A stretch of DNA of 64,000 bases from Symbiodinium microadriaticum (GCA_001939145.1 LSRX01000462.1:123483-187482); one strand, 5' to 3'. Shown: positions 21,080 to 30,431, numbered from the stretch's first letter. Notes: generated from the letters alone by a model not told the origin. A program made the numbers and translations.

Positions 21080-22054
21080 TAAACCCAAAATCGGAGTTGG
21101 TCGCAGGGATTTAGGGTTCAGAGTTTTCGGGTTTAGGGTTGCCGATTAATTAGGGGTTTAGTGTGTAGGGTTTAGGGGTTTAGGGTTAGGTGTTTAGGGT
21201 TTAGGGCTTTGGGTTTAGTGCGTAGGGCTTTATATGGTTTATCAGGGTCCCGGGGCTTCTAAAGATGTTCTGGTGTTTTAAATACTTTTTAGATGGTCGG
21301 GGGTGTAGATTTTTGAGGGGTTTTAGCCGATTGAGAAGAGTTCTATAGGGTTCTACATGGATTTAAGGTGCTTCGGGTTTTGATTGCTTGGGTTTGTATA
21401 GGGTATACGGTCTACTACTTCTTTATGCGGTTGTTTAGCAAGTCTAAGCGGCTTCATCCGGGATTTTAGGGCTTATTACCAGGATTCATAGGGCTTTGTT
21501 TGGGGTCTGTGAGGTGCTTCATCGGGTTTCGCGGTAATTGCTTTGGGCTGTACCCGTAGGCCCCTAAGTAGCTCCTTTTTGGGATGACCTCATAGGATTC
21601 TAAATATGAACCATAAGGAACTACTTAGGGGCCTAAACCCCTTAACCCCCCAAAAACCTACCTGTTTAAGACCTTATATAAAGAAGTCATAATAAGGAAC
21701 CCAAAAAGTGAGGTTCTTTAGGGTCCAGGTAGACCCTAAACCCTTAACGGATGGTCAGTGCACCTAATTACTATTCAGGTACCTGGAGCCCCGGGGTTCA
21801 ATAAAGCTCGACGTAGCGGGGTTAGGTTCTGAGGCTTTCCGGTGTTTTTTGGGGGTTTAGGTCTTTGAACGGTTTAGGTTTTAGGGGTTTAGGGGTTTGG
21901 GGGTTAGTTCTCGTGAGGGTGCCAGAAGGGCCCCCTAGAAAGTTTTTTTGGGCGGGGGNTAAACCCAAAATCGGAGTTGGTCGCAGGGATTTAGGGTTCA
22001 GAGTTTTCGGGTTTAGGGTTGCCGATTAATTAGGGGTTTAGTGTGTAGGGTTTA
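21080..22054. other. 95-bp exact repeat spanning a single-N join
   Basis: 21080-21174 is identical to 21960-22054, and the second copy begins right after an N at 21959. This looks like an assembly join with redundant sequence. 21240-21540 between them has no supportable gene. Confidence 0.7.
21550..21632. mobile_element. Family A element, truncated right end
   Basis: TACCCGTAGGCCCCTAAG left, CTACTTAGGGGCCTA right without the terminal GGGTA. Confidence 0.7.
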
Positions 22055-22165
22055 TGTATGTATGTGTGTATGTATTTTCGTATACAATATATATATATAT
22101 ATACATACATACATACATACAAACATACATACATACGTACGTACGTACATACATACATACATACA

Positions 22166-22196
<31 letters not shown>

Positions 22197-22308
22197 GTGT
22201 ATATATATATACACATATAAATATATATGTATTTATATGTACTTACACTATTTTACATATGTATGTGTATATATACACACATATACATATATATATATAT
22301 AGAGAGAG

Positions 22309-22340
<32 letters not shown>

Positions 22341-22345
22341 AGACA
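22054..22345. repeat. TATG/CATA/TA/GA microsatellite
   Basis: Compound simple repeats; apparent Tyr/Ile/His-rich ORFs are shadows. Confidence 0.97.
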
Positions 22346-22430
22346 GGGAGCGAGAGCGAGAGCGAGAGACACACAAGACTAAGCGTAGCTTGGGCTTTAA
22401 GGTTCAAGGGTGAGAACTTCTGCGCGCACA

Positions 22431-22559
22431 CTTATTAACGACATACGCTGGCTGCTGAAGCACGGGCTCTTTTTCGACGACCATGGTTCGCTGCACATTG
22501 CTGGCATCGCAGAAGCAGCAACAATGGAAACAAGTGCCCTCACCTGGGAAGCCAAATAG
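22431..22559 (+). CDS. Ankyrin-like fragment candidate
   Basis: Frame LINDIRWLLKHGLFFDDHGS then LHIAGIAEAATMETSALTW to TAG. The pattern of a helix, HG turn and LHIAG helix resembles an ankyrin repeat, but one unit is too little to be sure. Confidence 0.42.
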   Translation, partial: LINDIRWLLKHGLFFDDHGSLHIAGIAEAATMETSALTWEAK

Positions 22560-22608
22560 CCAATCTAACACCTACCCTCGTTCAGGACCTTGGGCCTAAA
22601 GCACAACC

Positions 22609-23157
22609 TCAAGGCACAACTTCCAGGCAATGCACACGTCCTCGAGACTTCTGCCAAAGGCCTACCAGCATACAGCGTCGTGTCGGGTGTATCGCAACTT
22701 GAATGTCGACCTCGCCGGATTCGTAAGCTTGCCTGTTGCCGATTGGGCGGATGAGGCGTGGCAGATCTTGCGGGACATAGATCAATGCCGGAGTGTCACC
22801 TGTGAGTCGGACTTGGTAAGGTGCACTGACACCAGCTGGCCAATCTGATTCCCGATAGTTCTGCTCGATGACACGTCCAGGCTGCCAACCCTCGCTTGTG
22901 AAGCATTCCACCTGATTTCCAACACTGAATCGATACCCACCGCCCACTGGCTCAAGCGGACTTGCTGGAATGACCGGCGAAGAATCTGGCTGAACAGCAT
23001 GATGGCAGAACTGCTGCAGCACAAGTCCAGTTGACAAATCCCAGACCACAACGGGTGGAGGCTGCAAGCCCCGTGGAGCTATGCCGCAGCCGCAAACGAT
23101 GTCAAAGCTCAGCGAAACAGCAAGAGCCTCGGTTGCTGTCAGAAGTGTCATGTACAA
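22609..23157 (-). CDS. WD40-like plus SH3-like (VGxxVEC) domain fragment
   Basis: Longest convincing frame in the window, 182 codons. The N-terminal part ends VVVWDLSTGLVLQQF, the typical end of a WD40 blade. Residues about 75-135 read YRFSVGNQVECFTSEGWQPG, then YRESDWPAGVSAPYQVRL and VPQDLPRLIRP, a pattern I know from many algal and protist proteins that pair it with ankyrin or MYND domains. A methionine codon lies at 23151; upstream is a stop. The reading ends at a stop at 22609. It may be one exon of a larger gene or a relic. Plus-strand frames here are shadows. Confidence 0.72.
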   Translation of the reverse strand: MYMTLLTATEALAVSLSFDIVCGCGIAPRGLQPPPVVVWDLSTGLVLQQFCHHAVQPDSSPVIPASPLEPVGGGYRFSVGNQVECFTSEGWQPGRVIEQNYRESDWPAGVSAPYQVRLTGDTPALIYVPQDLPRLIRPIGNRQAYESGEVDIQVAIHPTRRCMLVGLWQKSRGRVHCLEVVP

Positions 23158-23239
23158 TCAGTCTTCCATTGAACCCAGCATACAAGAACTATAGTGAAAG
23201 CGAGACCTTGAACTCATACGAAACGATCGAAACTTCAAA

Positions 23240-23464
23240 ATGAGTCATCCACGCCCCTTATTTATGGAGGCTACCCTGAACCGGAAAAGGAATTCCTTAC
23301 AGAAGCTCGTTGACAAAGTTAACATCAAACCAGCAGCACCGATGTCTCGATCTGCGAAAAACTGGCCAGCAGGCCCTGTCGAGCGTGGAGTAGCTTTTTT
23401 TCATAGGGCTCAGGGTGTAGAGACGCAGAAGTTCAGGATGAGAGGCTTCATACAGGGGCCTTAA
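23240..23464 (+). CDS. Small basic ORF
   Basis: ATG-initiated, 74 codons: MSHPRPLFMEATLNRKRNSL then QKLVDKVNIKPAAPMSRSAK. TTCCTTACAG inside could be an acceptor, so the true exon may start at 23302. The 3' end runs toward a family J element. Confidence 0.42.
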   Translation: MSHPRPLFMEATLNRKRNSLQKLVDKVNIKPAAPMSRSAKNWPAGPVERGVAFFHRAQGVETQKFRMRGFIQGP

Positions 23465-23690
23465 TAATTAGAATAGTAATAAAGGGGCCTTAATAATTAG
23501 AATAGGGTTTTGGGGCCCATTCTACGATAATTATGATATATATATATATATATGTGTGTATGTATGTATGTATGTATGTATGTATGTATGTATGTATGTA
23601 TGTATGTGTGTATGTATATATATATATCAAAATTATAGCCAGGAGCCCCAACATATTCTTGGTAATTTATGTAGGCCCTTTTTTTATGGG
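23455..23690. mobile_element. Family J element containing a microsatellite
   Basis: GGGGCCTTAATAATTAGAAT occurs twice at the left; a TA/TATG microsatellite (23538-23630) occupies the centre; TTCTTGGTAATTTATGTAGG at the right. Confidence 0.6.
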
Positions 23691-23774
23691 TTCGGGGCGC
23701 AGCCGGCTTCAGGGTAGCAAATGGCTTAGGAGTTCAAGGCTTCGGTCCTGCTTAGGGCCCGTGGTTCAGGTAGA

Positions 23775-24070
23775 GGGTTTAGGGTTTAGGGTTTCGGGTT
23801 GAGGGTTTTAGGGTTTAGGGGCTTTAGGGTTTTGGGGTTTGGGGTTTAGGGTTTAGGGGCTTTAGGGTTTTTGGGTTTAGGGTTAGGTTTAGCGTTTAGG
23901 GTTGAGGGTCTAGGGTTCTTTTGAGAAGACTATAGAGATTCTGGTAGCCCAGGCAGATTAAAAGGTTGCCTAACTTAGTGGAGTCGGTCGGGTTTTCCCT
24001 AAACCCTAAACCCCAAACCCTAAAGCCCCTAAAGCCTAAACCCCTAGACCCTTAAACCCCAAAACCCCTA
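23775..24070. repeat. TTTAGGG then CCCTAAA tracts
   Basis: Orientation switches near 23950-24000. Confidence 0.9.
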
Positions 24071-24075
24071 AACCC

Positions 24076-24165
24076 CTTTTGGGGATCTGTGCCTGAGGGT
24101 GGCCGTAAAAGCTGCGACCGAACCATGCCGCTCGCAGCATCCAGCAGGCTAACACCTGACAGGTC
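24076..24165 (-). CDS. Exon candidate
   Basis: After AGAGGTTAG the minus frame reads DLSGVSLLDAASGMVRSQLL then RPPSGTDPQ into GGGGTTTAGG. Upstream flank CCCTAAA, downstream TTTAGGG on the coding strand. A plus frame is also open. Confidence 0.42.
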
Positions 24166-24502
24166 CTAACCTCTGACCCAGGAACCACGGGTTTAGGGTT
24201 TAGGGCTTAGGGATTTACATGTAGGGTTTAGGGTTGAGGGTTTAGGGTTTGGGGTTCCCTGATTCCCTGAACCGTATACCCTAAGCCCCAAAACCGGTGA
24301 ACAGAAAGGGTCAACCTTTCAGAAAGGAACATTCTACACACTCACGTCATAAAAAAAGCGGCCTTTGAAAGGTAGTATGGAAGACAAAGCACGCTCTAGA
24401 AGAAACCCGCCGAAAACTGAGATGCAGGCCCCCTGAGCTCCAAGGTATGATTGGAGTAGTTGGATCGTAGCCGTGCAGCTTATGGGAGCATATGATACTG
24501 TT

Positions 24503-24603
24503 GATGATATAAATCCTGCATTACCTTAAGGACCCTAAACTATGGGAACTATGGAATATTCCGTATTCTGGGTAATGCAGGATGTATACCATCAACCGTA
24601 GCG
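24503..24603. mobile_element. Family C inverted-repeat element
   Basis: GTTGATGATATAAATCCTGC left, GGTAATGCAGGATGTATACC then ATCAACCGTAG right. Confidence 0.88.
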
Positions 24604-24774
24604 GCATATGTTGTTGGGCACTTGGACAACAAACGGCATACCCTGATGTGCCTATATCGTATATACTTAGGCCTTAAAGGGGGTCTCTACATAGGTACTT
24701 TCAGGCCTAGGAATAAGTGCGTACGTGGAGCCTTTGGGTTAAAGAATGGGGTGTTTGATAGTGGGAATTAGGAG

Positions 24775-24895
24775 TAGGGGGACCCTTGGGGATATAGACC
24801 CTCTCAATAAGGTCCCTTTTAAGTGAGCCATAAAGTAGTGTTTAGAAGGGCCCCCTTTAAGGGGTCTCCCAAATACTACCTAGGAGATAGCTAAA
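24775..24895. mobile_element. Family M inverted-repeat element
   Basis: GGGGGACCCTTGGGGATATA left, GGGGTCTCCCAAATACTACC then TAGG right. Confidence 0.65.
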
Positions 24896-25010
24896 AGACT
24901 GAACCTAAACCCTCAACCCTCAACCCTAAACCCCAAATGTAGAGCCCAAACCCTAAACCCTAAGCCCTAAACCCTAAACAGCTAAGACGCTGAGTCCATT
25001 CTTTCGCCAG

Positions 25011-25061
25011 CGACTGTAGAGGAGAAGATGGTCTTCAACTGGAAGTTCATTGGGCTCCTCG
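25011..25061 (+). CDS. Micro-exon candidate between telomere-like tracts
   Basis: Acceptor CCATTCTTTCGCCAG, then TVEEKMVFNWKFIGLL, then G|GTTTAGGG, so the downstream TTTAGGG tract itself supplies the donor. Upstream flank is CCCTAAA. Confidence 0.45.
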
Positions 25062-25118
25062 GTTTAGGGTGTAGGGTTTAGGGTTTAGGGTTTGGCATTT
25101 GGCTTAGACCTTTACTAC

Positions 25119-25223
25119 GGCTGACGATCTAAATCGTGCATTACCCATCATAAGGAATGTACCATAATTCCCTTAGTTTAGGGTCCTTAACTAACGCATT
25201 GCAGGATTTATATCATCAACAGT
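25119..25223. mobile_element. Family C inverted-repeat element
   Basis: GACGATCTAAATCGTGCATT left, GCAGGATTTATATCATCAAC then AG right. Confidence 0.82.
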
Positions 25224-25427
25224 ATGTTGACTGCTAGGGGTCTTATTTCCGGTGAAAAGTGGCCGTAAGAACCCTAGAGTCACTAAACCCTGAAGCCTAA
25301 ACCGTCCTCAGCTAAAAGGTTTCGGGCTAAGTGTGCGACTCTTGATGTTGAGAGTTGTCCTGGCCCTTCCGGTATAGCCTGTTCACCATAGAAAACGGTC
25401 TTCATTAAAAAAGGGGGCGCTAAATAA

Positions 25428-25775
25428 GTGGCACAAGGCTCGGAGGGTCTTCTACGACGCTATACTGAGAAACCCTACGGACTCGTAATGGTGTTTCTTC
25501 ATTGCAAGCCAACCCCCAACCCCACAGAAGCAACACGGCAACCTTATAATAGAAGAAGAAGCCTCGTCGTAGTTGCCCTTAAACAACCCATATACCCGTA
25601 CAGTGGCCCTCATAGACATGGGATCAACTCCCCCAACCCCCTTCAACAAGACATATCTAAGCAACACTATACCGCGTTCCTACCAAGAAACATAATCTAT
25701 TTCTTTAAAACCACTATATCGGAATCCCCCCCCCCTGCCCCCCCAACCCTAAAAACCCTAAGCCTTGGACCCTAA
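25428..25775 (+). CDS. 115-codon ORF, doubtful
   Basis: Open frame rich in Pro, Arg and Tyr ending in a CCCTAAA-derived tail. No splice or homology support. Confidence 0.22.
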   Translation: MAQGSEGLLRRYTEKPYGLVMVFLHCKPTPNPTEATRQPYNRRRSLVVVALKQPIYPYSGPHRHGINSPNPLQQDISKQHYTAFLPRNIIYFFKTTISESPPPAPPTLKTLSLGP

Positions 25776-25834
25776 GCCCTAAAGCCCTAAATAAATCCCC
25801 CCCTTCCCCTTCCCCCGGTTCCCACTTCCTCCAG

Positions 25835-25919
25835 CTCTGCGATGGGCTCTCCACTCGCCCAGCTCTTCGCGAAGCTCACAGGCGCCATGGAGCTCGGGGG
25901 ATCGACCGCGGAGCCTCGG
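25835..25919 (+). CDS. Exon candidate abutting a family B element
   Basis: Long pyrimidine tract CCGGTTCCCACTTCCTCCAG is the best acceptor in the window. Exon reads SAMGSPLAQLFAKLTGAMEL then GGSTAEPRP and runs directly into the family B terminus CCCAGGGAACTCG. Confidence 0.52.
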
Positions 25920-26045
25920 CCCAGGGAACTCGATACACCTTAATTAAGGCATATAAGGGTTCCTTAAAGGGATCTATAAGGGTCTCTTTAAGGAATATAT
26001 GCCTTAGATTACAGGGGCCTTAATCTTATATGATTTAAGGTATAA

Positions 26046-26082
<37 letters not shown>

Positions 26083-26168
26083 AATTAAGGGGTATACCTT
26101 AAATTATAGGGGCCTTGATATTGTGATTTAAGGTATGTCCCTTAATTAAGGGGTATTGGGCTCTCTGG
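25920..26168. mobile_element. Compound family B elements
   Basis: Repeated ACACCTTAATTAAGG and CCTTAATTAAGGGGTAT arms around a TA run (26044-26080), ending GGGGTATTGGGCTCTCTGGG. Confidence 0.7.
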
Positions 26169-26229
26169 GGGCCTTCTACTATACAGCTACTCAGCAGAAT
26201 AGCCCAAAAGTTGGAAACCCAATAGCCTC

Positions 26230-26460
26230 AACCCTTAACATATAAACCCTAACCCTAAAGCCTAAAACCCTAAAACCCTAAACCCTCAAACCCGAAACCC
26301 TAAACCCTCAAAAACCCTAAACCCTCAAACCCCAAACCCCCTAAAACCCTAAACCCCTAAACCCCTAAAACCCCTAAACCCCTAAAACCCCTAAAACCCT
26401 AAACCCCTAAACCCTAAACCCCTAAACCCCTAAAACCCCTAAACCCCTAAACCCCTAAAA
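26230..26460. repeat. CCCTAAA tract
   Basis: CCCTAAAA/CCCCTAAA units. Confidence 0.95.
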
Positions 26461-26539
26461 CATATAATGTATAGCGGGAATCCCAGCTCCAGTTCTCCTA
26501 AACCCGGTTTTTTCAAACTTTTTTGGGGTCTACTGCTAA

Positions 26540-26690
26540 GAGAATACTATATCCTAGAGGCTCCGTATATACTATACTATTACTCTAAGAGAATACAAAC
26601 CATAATAAAGATGGTCTTTTGGGGACCTAATTCCATGATGGCAGTCATTTTTGGTGCCTTTGGGTTGCTAAACGTGTACCCTTAGCATCA
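26540..26690. mobile_element. Degenerate family L element
   Basis: CGTATATACTATACTATTAC and GGGACCTAATTCCATGATGG are recognisable arms. The open frame 26467-26685 is a shadow of this. Confidence 0.5.
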
Positions 26691-26765
26691 ACATAGCCCA
26701 AACGCCTTTTTTGTAAAAAAAGGGTCTTTGGGCCCAAAGGCCTGAAAATAAGAGTCCTTCGGTTG
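26682..26765. mobile_element. Family F inverted-repeat element
   Basis: CTTAGCATCAACATAGCCCA left, AATAAGAGTCCTTCGG right. Confidence 0.65.
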
Positions 26766-26862
26766 ATGGTATGAATCCTGCATTACCCTTATAATTAGTT
26801 AGGAATGTACCAGAATTCCCATAGTTTAGGGTCCTTTAGGTACCGCAGGATTTCTATCATCA
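26763..26862. mobile_element. Family C inverted-repeat element
   Basis: GTTGATGGTATGAATCCTGC left, CGCAGGATTTCTATCATCA right; directly adjoins the family F copy. Confidence 0.82.
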
Positions 26863-26929
26863 CCCGCTTGAGGCTAAGGGATAGGCTTCCTACAAGGGTT
26901 TGTCGGCTTTGGGGTGCGGGCCCGGAGGG

Positions 26930-27240
26930 TTCATGACTTATAGAGTTTTGGAGCTTCGGGGTTTCGGGGTTTGGGGTTTTGGAGCTTTGGGGTTGGGGGT
27001 TTTAGGGTTTAGGGTTTTAGGGTTCTGGAGCTTCGGGGTTTACTGGTTTGGGGTTTTGGAGCTTTGGGGTTAGGGGTTTGGGGTTTTGGAGCTTTGTTGT
27101 TTGGGGTTGAGGGTTTTGGGGTTTTGGGGTTTCGGGTTTAGGGGTTTGGGCTTTGCGGTTTGGGGTTTAGGGGTTTGGGGTTTTGGAGCTTTGGGGTTTA
27201 GGGGTCTAGGGTTTAGGGGCTTGGGGGTTTAGGGTTTGGG
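26930..27240. repeat. TTTGGGG/TTTAGGG tract
   Basis: GGTTTTGGAGCTTTGGGGTT units mixed with TTTAGGG. Confidence 0.88.
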
Positions 27241-27446
27241 GTTCATGTGCTTCAGTAAGGACTTCCCAGGGTTGTGTTATGGAGCCTAGTTTCAATTGCC
27301 AGGAGAGAAGCATAGCAATTGTCGCGTGTCCTTGTTTTTGGAGGTTTTGAGCGTAAACGGAGTTAGTTCCAAAACAGAAACCCAGGAACTCTAAATCACT
27401 AAGCCCCTAGCCCTAATGCTAAACCCGAATTCCCCCAAACCTAAAC

Positions 27447-27588
27447 CTAAACCCGAGAACCCGTTCCCTAATAAGAACTGAGGAACTTGCTCCTCCTGCA
27501 ATTTTTGGTATGCGAACGGCCCCTGCAATCTTTTTGCCGGTGAAGGTGTTGACGTGGAAAACAAAATGGTCCTTGCTTGTCCAGCTTG
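27447..27588 (+). CDS. Exon candidate, hydrophobic
   Basis: Frame reads RTEELAPPAIFGMRTAPAIF then LPVKVLTWKTKWSLLVQL to CTTG|GTAGCG. The middle could be one membrane segment. Acceptor probably ACCCGAG at about 27444. Confidence 0.45.
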
Positions 27589-27623
27589 GTAGCGGAACTA
27601 TAGGTTAACTGTTGGGAGTATAT

Positions 27624-27718
27624 CTACCCATGGGCCCCTAAGTAGTTCCTTGTTGGGATTACCTTATCGGATTCCAAAAATTAACCACAAAAAGGAACTA
27701 CTTAGGGGCCCAGGGGTA
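27624..27718. mobile_element. Family A inverted-repeat element
   Basis: CTACCCATGGGCCCCTAAG left, CTTAGGGGCCCAGGGGTA right. Confidence 0.85.
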
Positions 27719-27775
27719 AAGGGATTATAGTACCCCACAACCGTTCCAGGCGAACTACTGGCTCTGGCTCTACTA

Positions 27776-28192
27776 CTAAGGGTCTCTTGTCGAGCTCACT
27801 GCTTGACGTCGGGCAGAGTCATCTCCCAGCAGTTGTGCCATGTCATCACGCATCTTGGTGATTTCAATCTTCTGATACGTGCCCTCTCGCATGTCAAGAA
27901 CATCTGCAAACAGCTGCCTTACTTCCCCGAAAGACCGACCGGAAGTGAATGCTATTAGGATTGAATAAGCTGTACTCCTCCCCGCCGCAACAAGAAGAAA
28001 AAGGTGGGATATGGGGTGCTTCTTCAGGAAACGACCAAACTGTCTAAATTCATAAGCTTAAAGATACGGTATTGGAGGACTAAGTCGCTCATCACTCCAC
28101 CAATTCCCATGGCAAAGAAGAAACAAATGCTCTCCACAGTGTAGAATATTCTGATGTGTGCGGCCGATGACCTTGGGATTTCGCTTACAACT
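27776..28192 (-). pseudogene. Transposase-like open frame with one in-frame stop
   Basis: Minus frame of 139 codons with a single TAA at 28058-28060. Before it: HQNILHCGEHLFLLCHGNWW; after it: YEFRQFGRFLKKHPISHLFL, LLVAAGRSTAYSILIAFTSG and YQKIEITKMRDDMAQLLGDD, ending TAG at 27776. The layout (hydrophobic strand, then Asp-rich KMRDDM helix) is loosely like the core of MULE/ZSWIM-type transposases, but I cannot confirm the catalytic residues. Strong as coding-derived sequence, weak as to family. A family B element lies immediately upstream. Confidence 0.6.
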
Positions 28193-28197
28193 CTGGG

Positions 28198-28320
28198 CCC
28201 AGAGACTCCATTATCCCGTAATTAAGGAATAGACGGAATAGACCTTAAACCATAAGAGGAACCCCCAATAAGATTTAAGGGTATATTCCTTAAATTCAGG
28301 AATATTGGAGTCTCTGGGCG
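28198..28320. mobile_element. Family B variant element
   Basis: CCCAGAGACTCCATTATCCC left, AATATTGGAGTCTCTGGG right. Confidence 0.8.
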
Positions 28321-28422
28321 TACCCGGTCTACGTAAGCGTCTTAGTAAGGCGAGTTTAAACTTGGCTGACTCCAACACCCCTCCTAAAAATTAAACTTTT
28401 AGCGTACAGATTATGGTCTAAA

Positions 28423-28653
28423 TTAGAGGCCATATAGAAACCCCAAAAGTGAAAGTCCTAAGGGCCAACCAAAAGAACCCCAAGTTAAAGGCATCCTAGA
28501 TTTTTCTGCATCTCCCCACCTGCATCTTGCTTGACCAAGTGCAACTCCCATATGCTGCAGGAAAGAATGCGATCTGATTGCCCGCATACCCAACGAGCCC
28601 GGCAACGCCGCTGCGGAGCCTGCCCTAAACCCTAAGCCCCAAACCCTAGCCAC
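28423..28653 (-). CDS. Weak exon candidate
   Basis: Minus strand carries CGCATTCTTTCCTGCAG, a good acceptor, followed by HMGVALGQARCR and GTGGGG. Other frames are open too. Confidence 0.28.
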   Translation of the reverse strand: MARVWGLGFRAGSAAALPGSLGMRAIRSHSFLQHMGVALGQARCRWGDAEKSRMPLTWGSFGWPLGLSLLGFLYGL

Positions 28654-29090
28654 CTAAGCCCTAAACCCCAAGCCCTATAAACCCTAAGCCCTAAACCCTA
28701 AGCCCTAAACCCTAAACGCCTCAAACATTGAAACACCCTCAACACTAAACATGGAAGTTCGGGCTTAGTGGTGGGAATCTGTGGTTCAGGTACCAACCGC
28801 CCTCTGAGCAAGATAGGCACAACGGATGGGTACAAAAGAATTACGGTTTAGGGGTTTAGGGGTTTAGGGTTTTAGGGGTTTAGGGCTTAGGGGTTAGGGT
28901 TTAGGGTTTAGGGAATTACTCACAGTATGATCTTCCTCCAAAGCATTATTCTACTTCGATACTAGGGCCCCCCCACATATCCTAGCCGAGCCTAGCCCCT
29001 AAAACCCTCTCAAGCCCATGATTACGAACCGTTCAAGGAATCCCATCCTCCCTGCTAAGACCCCTACCTGTAACTCTCTTTACCACAGAC

Positions 29091-29212
29091 ATTACCCGTT
29101 AATTAGTAGGTAGTAGGTAGAACCCATAAAACTGTAGGTAATTACCTACAGTTCAGCAGACATTACCCATTTAATTAATTAGTAGGTAGAACCCATAAAA
29201 CTGTAGGTAATT
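29091..29212. repeat. Two-copy direct repeat, about 60 bp
   Basis: CAGACATTACCC, TAATTAGTAGGTAG, AACCCATAAAACTGTAGGTA and ATTA recur in the same order; the copies differ mainly by small indels. Confidence 0.9.
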
Positions 29213-29222
29213 AGAGTCCCAG

Positions 29223-29332
29223 GTATGTCCTACCTGGAAAACGGCCACTGCCGGCTGGTCTTCTCCTCTGCCTCAGTAGATCCATCGGGAAGCGAAAAGG
29301 TCCAAACTCTTGACTCCTGCGAGGAGCTTACG
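29223..29332 (+). CDS. Exon candidate with telomere-unit donor
   Basis: After GAGTCCCAG the frame has ATG two bases in: MSYLENGHCRLVFSSASVDP then SGSEKVQTLDSCEELT to ACG|GTTTAGGG. Good composition; the donor is the first unit of the following TTTAGGG tract. Confidence 0.5.
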
Positions 29333-29500
29333 GTTTAGGGTTTGGGGGCTTCGAGGTTTAGGGGTCTAGGGCTTTAGGGGTTTCGAGGTTTAGGGGTCTA
29401 GGGCTTTAGGGGTTTAGAGGTTTAGGGGTTTAGGGCTTTAGGGGCTTAGGGCTTTAGGGGTTTCGGGATTTCAGGGTCTTTCAGGGGTGCTAGGGCTAGG
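29333..29500. repeat. TTTAGGG tract
   Basis: TTTAGGGG and CTTTAGGGG units. Confidence 0.9.
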
Positions 29501-29849
29501 GATTATGGGCTCTTCAGGAGCTTTATAGGCGTGTCTAGGTGTTTGCAGGGTTTGGGATGGAGGCGTTCGCTGGCGGGGTTTGAACGGTTGCACAAGGATT
29601 TTGGGCGAGTAGTACTGTCTGTGGGGCTTCGCCTAGAGGTTTAATTTTGTGTAGGCTTTGAAAGGGTTGTGTAAGGATTCTGTGTGATTCAGGATCCCAC
29701 AACAAGGGTTGTATGAGGCTTCTCCAACTGTTGATAGGTTTTGGTACGTGGTTATGGGGATCCGGGCTCCTTGCGTTAACGGTTTTATTCTCATATAGGG
29801 ATCCTACCAGTCTGCGTCTACGTCGTCTTTTCGGGTTCCTGCAGGAGTT

Positions 29850-29964
29850 AGGATTAGGGGGGGCCCTTGGGGATATAGAAGCTCTCAATAAGCTCCCCTT
29901 TAAGAGAGCCAGAAGTGGGGTTCAGAAGGGTCCCCTTTAAGGGGTCTCCCTAATACTACCTAGG
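29850..29964. mobile_element. Family M inverted-repeat element
   Basis: GGGGGGCCCTTGGGGATATA left, GGGGTCTCCCTAATACTACC then TAGG right. Confidence 0.68.
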
Positions 29965-30076
29965 AAGTTGTTGGCATGCCCTCCTCGTGGCATGCCGCCA
30001 AGATCAGAGCGGTGCCATCACGCAGAAATGTGACAAACCCGGCTCCCAGTCGTCGTTTGCCATCCGGTAACATCAC
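29965..30076 (-). CDS. Exon candidate abutting a family M element
   Basis: Minus strand: GACTCCCCTTGTGCCAG acceptor, then VMLPDGKRRLGAGFVTFLRD and GTALILAACHEEGMPTT, ending exactly where the family M element starts. Gly-rich beta pattern resembles repeated dinoflagellate proteins I have seen, but no family can be named. The plus frame from 29976 is a shadow. Confidence 0.52.
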
Positions 30077-30314
30077 CTGGCACAAGGGGAGTCCCGATTT
30101 TCAGAAACCCCAAACCCCTGATCCTGAGCCTAAGCACTATAAACCCTCAACCCTCAACCCTAAACCCAAAGGAACCCCCAAACCTGACCACACAATCCCG
30201 AGCCCTACTACCGCAAGTCTTCAACCTTCATCATCGCAAAACACCCAAACCAGATAAACCAAAACAACTCTCGCAAAGTTGAGTCAACCGGTTAGCAAAG
30301 TGCCTGGATCGTTA

Positions 30315-30425
30315 CCCAAAGGGTCCTATGTACCTATTATAGTAGAATGTAGGGTTTCCAAATCAGGAATTACTAGTATGATTTAGGGAAGTATCCCCCC
30401 ATAACAGTACCTAGGATCCTTTGGG
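30315..30425. mobile_element. Family L-related element
   Basis: CCCAAAGGGTCCTATGTACC left, GTACCTAGGATCCTTTGGG right; sister copy at 36940-37050. Preceded by an open island on + (TLAKLSQPVSKVPGSLP). Confidence 0.75.
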
Positions 30426-30431
30426 CTAGTA

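Noticed and set aside
22054-22431. Tyr/Ile/Thr/His-rich ORFs
   Set aside because: Translations of TATG/CATA and GA microsatellites.
26467-26685. 72-codon plus frame
   Set aside because: Lies over a degenerate family L element; arms match other copies.
29535-29940. Frames on both strands in the 29.5-29.9 kb stretch
   Set aside because: Gly/Leu or Pro/Asn-rich readings of degraded TTTAGGG-like DNA and a family M element, with no splice support.
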